A stretch of DNA of 64,000 nucleotides from Burhinus oedicnemus. Its lineage: Eukaryota > Chordata > Aves > Charadriiformes > Burhinidae. Shown here piece after piece: positions 61,655 through 64,000 of this stretch (positions within the stretch are counted from its first letter, which is position 1; each line of letters opens with the position of its first letter). The translations under genes were made by a program, and so were the position numbers. The DNA is taken from positions 564,690-628,689 of the forward strand of contig VFFE01007017.1 in assembly GCA_008921705.1 (NCBI GenBank). Reading direction: 5' to 3'. Under the pieces are notes generated by a model. The model did not search any database and was not told the DNA's origin. It saw only the letters and a program-made list of their open reading frames with translations.

Positions 61655-62069
61655 GAGCAATGAAGCTTGTGAAGGGTCTAGAGCAGAATTCTTATGAGGA
61701 GCGGCTGAGGGAACTGGGGTTGTTTAGTCTGGAGAAAAGGAGGCTCAGGGGAGACTTTATAGCTCTCTACAACTACCTGAAAGTAGAAGTCTCTTCTCCC
61801 AAGTAACAAGCAATAGGACAAGAGGAAATGTCCTCAAGTTGTGCCAGGGGAGGTTTAGATTGGATAACAGGAAAAATTTAATCACTGAAAGCGTTGTCAA
61901 GCATTGGAACAGGCTGCCCAGGGAAGTGGTTGAGTCACCATCCCTGGAGGTTATTTAAAAGAGGGGTAGACGTGGCACTTAGGGACATGTAGGACTTGGC
62001 AGTGTTGGGTTTATGGTTGGACTCGATGATCTTAAGGGTCTTTTCCAACTTAAATGGTTCTGTGATTCA
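61655..62069 (+). repeat. CR1 LINE 3' fragment, plus orientation
   Basis: The 3' 415 bp of a CR1 element. It encodes [20 protein letters not shown], a hallmark of the end of CR1 ORF2, then GGAACAGGCTGCCCAGGGAA, GGTTGGACTCGATGATCTTA and the tail GGTTCTGTGATTC. The open frame 61,612-61,806 is this repeat, not a gene. Small deletions interrupt the ORF2 end. Confidence 0.95.
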
Positions 62070-64000
62070 ACACTGTATGGTATGCAGCACTTGGTTTCAG
62101 TGGAGCTCAGTGGATGTCTTTGCACCATCCTAGTTTCAATGTAGGGGAACCTCATCTAAGAAAAGTCAGTTCAAGAGCAGTCCATTAAATGCCATTGTCC
62201 ACGGTGCTCAGCTTCCCCATGGTGTTTATAGAAGGACCCTTGCCTGGGGATGTGTAAGGGGTGGTCAAGTTCAGCAGTTTGGATGCAAACACACAGTGGA
62301 GTAATGCGGTAGTTGGAAGAGATCCGTTATGGTGTAAAAGACAGTACTCGTGTATGCAAGGATTTTCCATCCATCTCTGGTCTGAATTGCTAATTACAGG
62401 GTCTTGAGCTGTTTTGTTTTGTTTTCCACTTAGAAATACTATAAACATGACCCTAAAAGAGGTTGTGATCATTCACCCTTATTTACTTCCTGTTGCTTCA
62501 GAAATAAACAAGCGTTTGTGCCCAGGGTTTAATGCTGATTTTAATGCCGATACGCTGCTGTTCCTGTTGCACTCTTTCTGACTAGATGGTAGCAGAGAGG
62601 AATTTTATTACATCAGCCAAGTATGTGCTTTTGTTGTTTTTCTTATCCAGGTTGTTAGAAACAAGGGCAGCTCTATGGAGACAAATTTTGCAGGTAATGG
62701 GCTTGTACTTACTGCTCTTTCATATGTAAATTTCCTAAAGGCAGAAGAAAGGTTCTTTGGGTATATAAATGGCTGGAAGAAGATTTAGATTGCTGTTGGG
62801 TAGAAAAAACACTACCACCACCACAAACAGAGACCTACTTTACGTGATACCACACTCCTTTTAAAAAAATCTCGTGGCTTTTTTAGTTAAATATCAGACA
62901 TGTGCTTAGACTCACTATTGTCATTACTGAACATGATGTTTGGGACTACCGTGTTTCATACATGGCCTTACGGCTTAGATGTAACAGCCTGTTCCAAGTT
63001 CACAGGTTTCCTTCCCCATTCCCCCACATCTGGAAAGGCAAACAGGCCAAAGCACTGTTCCCTGTTCCCAATAACGGCTAATTGCTTCATATTTGATTCT
63101 AGTAGAATAACTTTTCTAGGAAGACTTTTTTACTTCGCTTTTTCACTCCTAATGCAAGAGCCACCCTCTGGAAGAGGGTTTTTTTTTCCTATGTCTTTGT
63201 TGATGTCTGCATGCCAGCCAAGCACAAGCACACGCTTACCTCTTCAGGTCCCAGATTATTTTGCTTCTTTGTTTGTTGTGTGCTTCCCCCGCCCCCCTCC
63301 CCCCCCCTTTTTTTTTTCCAGGGGCTGCTTAGCAGCATTTCCTCTTCTGAATGGCATGGTTTAGTCATTGCCATGCAGTTCAGGTTGACAAAGTAAAATT
63401 TCAGTTCTTCTCTATTCCCAACGGGCTGTAACTGGCATTCTGTTTGTCCAATTAATGCAAATCAGTTTATTCAGCCCTTTTGAAAAACAAAAAACCCCAA
63501 GAAAAACGGCATTCAAAGATGCTCAAGATATTTTACCATGGAACGTAGCAAGAACTTGTTAATTAGAATTTGCTCTGCAGAAATATTGAGGAAGCAAATA
63601 GCCCGTTCTGTTTTGGTTTGGTTTTTTAACCAGTTGTTACTTATCTTTATAGTATTCAGCAAACTTATCCTCACACTGCATAGATCAGTTGATTTATAAG
63701 CTTTCGCTGTAATGTTCTGATTCTGAATAACCTATCAATTCCTCCATTTCAGATGATTTTGCTGAGGTGCAAATGTTTCTGAGATGCTTCAATTCTTCCA
63801 GCATATGTTCAAAACCAGAACGATGTTTCAGTACTTGCTTTCTTCCAATCTGTTTTTCAGCAGTAGGTGTTAATAACAGTACTGAGGTTTGCAGGATAAT
63901 TTGAGTTTGCTTTTCTGTTGTCTTGCCAGCTAGCAGATGTGAATGGGGATCATCCACACCTGCAAGCCTGTCCGGTTACAAAATTCCAGATTAACACTAA
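62070..64000 (+). other. Intronic sequence to the window edge
   Basis: A long pyrimidine tract of C runs then T run lies at 63,285-63,319 and ends in CCAG, so it mimics a splice acceptor. The frame after it closes in 25 codons without a good donor. The 154-codon frame 62,900-63,364 reads through this tract and is judged a chance frame. No repeat family was recognised. Confidence 0.4.

Noticed and set aside
61612..61806. 64-codon frame that looks like a conserved protein
   Set aside because: It is the translated end of CR1 ORF2, a common source of false gene predictions in birds.
62900..63364. 154-codon plus-strand frame
   Set aside because: It reads through a C/T homopolymer tract, gives Pro and Phe runs, and has no domain, promoter or splice context.
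63285..63400. Very strong acceptor-like pyrimidine tract ending in CCAG at 63,321
   Set aside because: It arises from C and T homopolymers. The following frames close quickly and no convincing donor follows, so it is probably low-complexity mimicry.
1..64000. Bacterial-type operons, CRISPR arrays, tRNA or rRNA genes
   Set aside because: No direct-repeat arrays, no full tRNA A/B-box pair, no rRNA core sequence and no ribosome-binding-site-led gene strings are visible. The sequence is vertebrate nuclear DNA.

Overview
The window looks like bird nuclear DNA. The diagnostic evidence is several CR1 LINE copies ending in the typical avian tail (a conserved GATCATCTAGTTCCAAC-type block followed by ATTCTATG-like units), one solo LTR of avian endogenous-retrovirus type, and otherwise repeat-poor, AT-leaning sequence with one dense CpG island. 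I could not determine the order or species, and no coding exon could be tied to a named gene.

Layout. Positions 1-16,850 form a gene-poor flank with no exon I can defend. Positions 16,850-18,240 are a strong CpG island, read as the promoter and non-coding first exon of a plus-strand gene. It has a consensus splice donor after 17,505, YY1-like elements on both strands, two tandem upstream ORFs joined by a TGATG overlap, and a G-quadruplex candidate. From 18,240 to the right edge the sequence behaves like one long 5' intron or a set of introns of that gene. Within it I see candidate exons that nothing outside the sequence confirms: 19,891-20,119, 22,315-22,398 (perfect-Kozak ATG), a 15-nt microexon at 31,078-31,092, 49,323-49,476, and a leader-type exon at 52,840-52,934. 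There are also three sites where an acceptor abuts a donor (CAG|GTAAG), the signature of recursive splicing.

Repeats. A 2.4-kb 5'-truncated CR1 lies on the minus strand at 36,525-38,935 with a broken endonuclease/reverse-transcriptase ORF. Shorter CR1 pieces lie at 33,085-33,233 (+), 33,448-33,580 (-), 44,865-45,165 (-), 46,028-46,190 (+) and 61,655-62,069 (+). A probable solo LTR sits at about 58,445-59,089. A pure 44-A tract at 53,236-53,279 follows an ATTAAA at polyadenylation-signal distance and may mark a processed retrocopy.

How it fits together. The only well-supported regulatory unit is the CpG-island promoter firing rightward into a very long 5' intron, so the protein-coding body of the gene probably lies mostly or wholly beyond position 64,000. 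No bacterial-type system, CRISPR array, tRNA or rRNA gene is visible. Exon calls other than exon 1 are motif-based inferences and carry low confidence.
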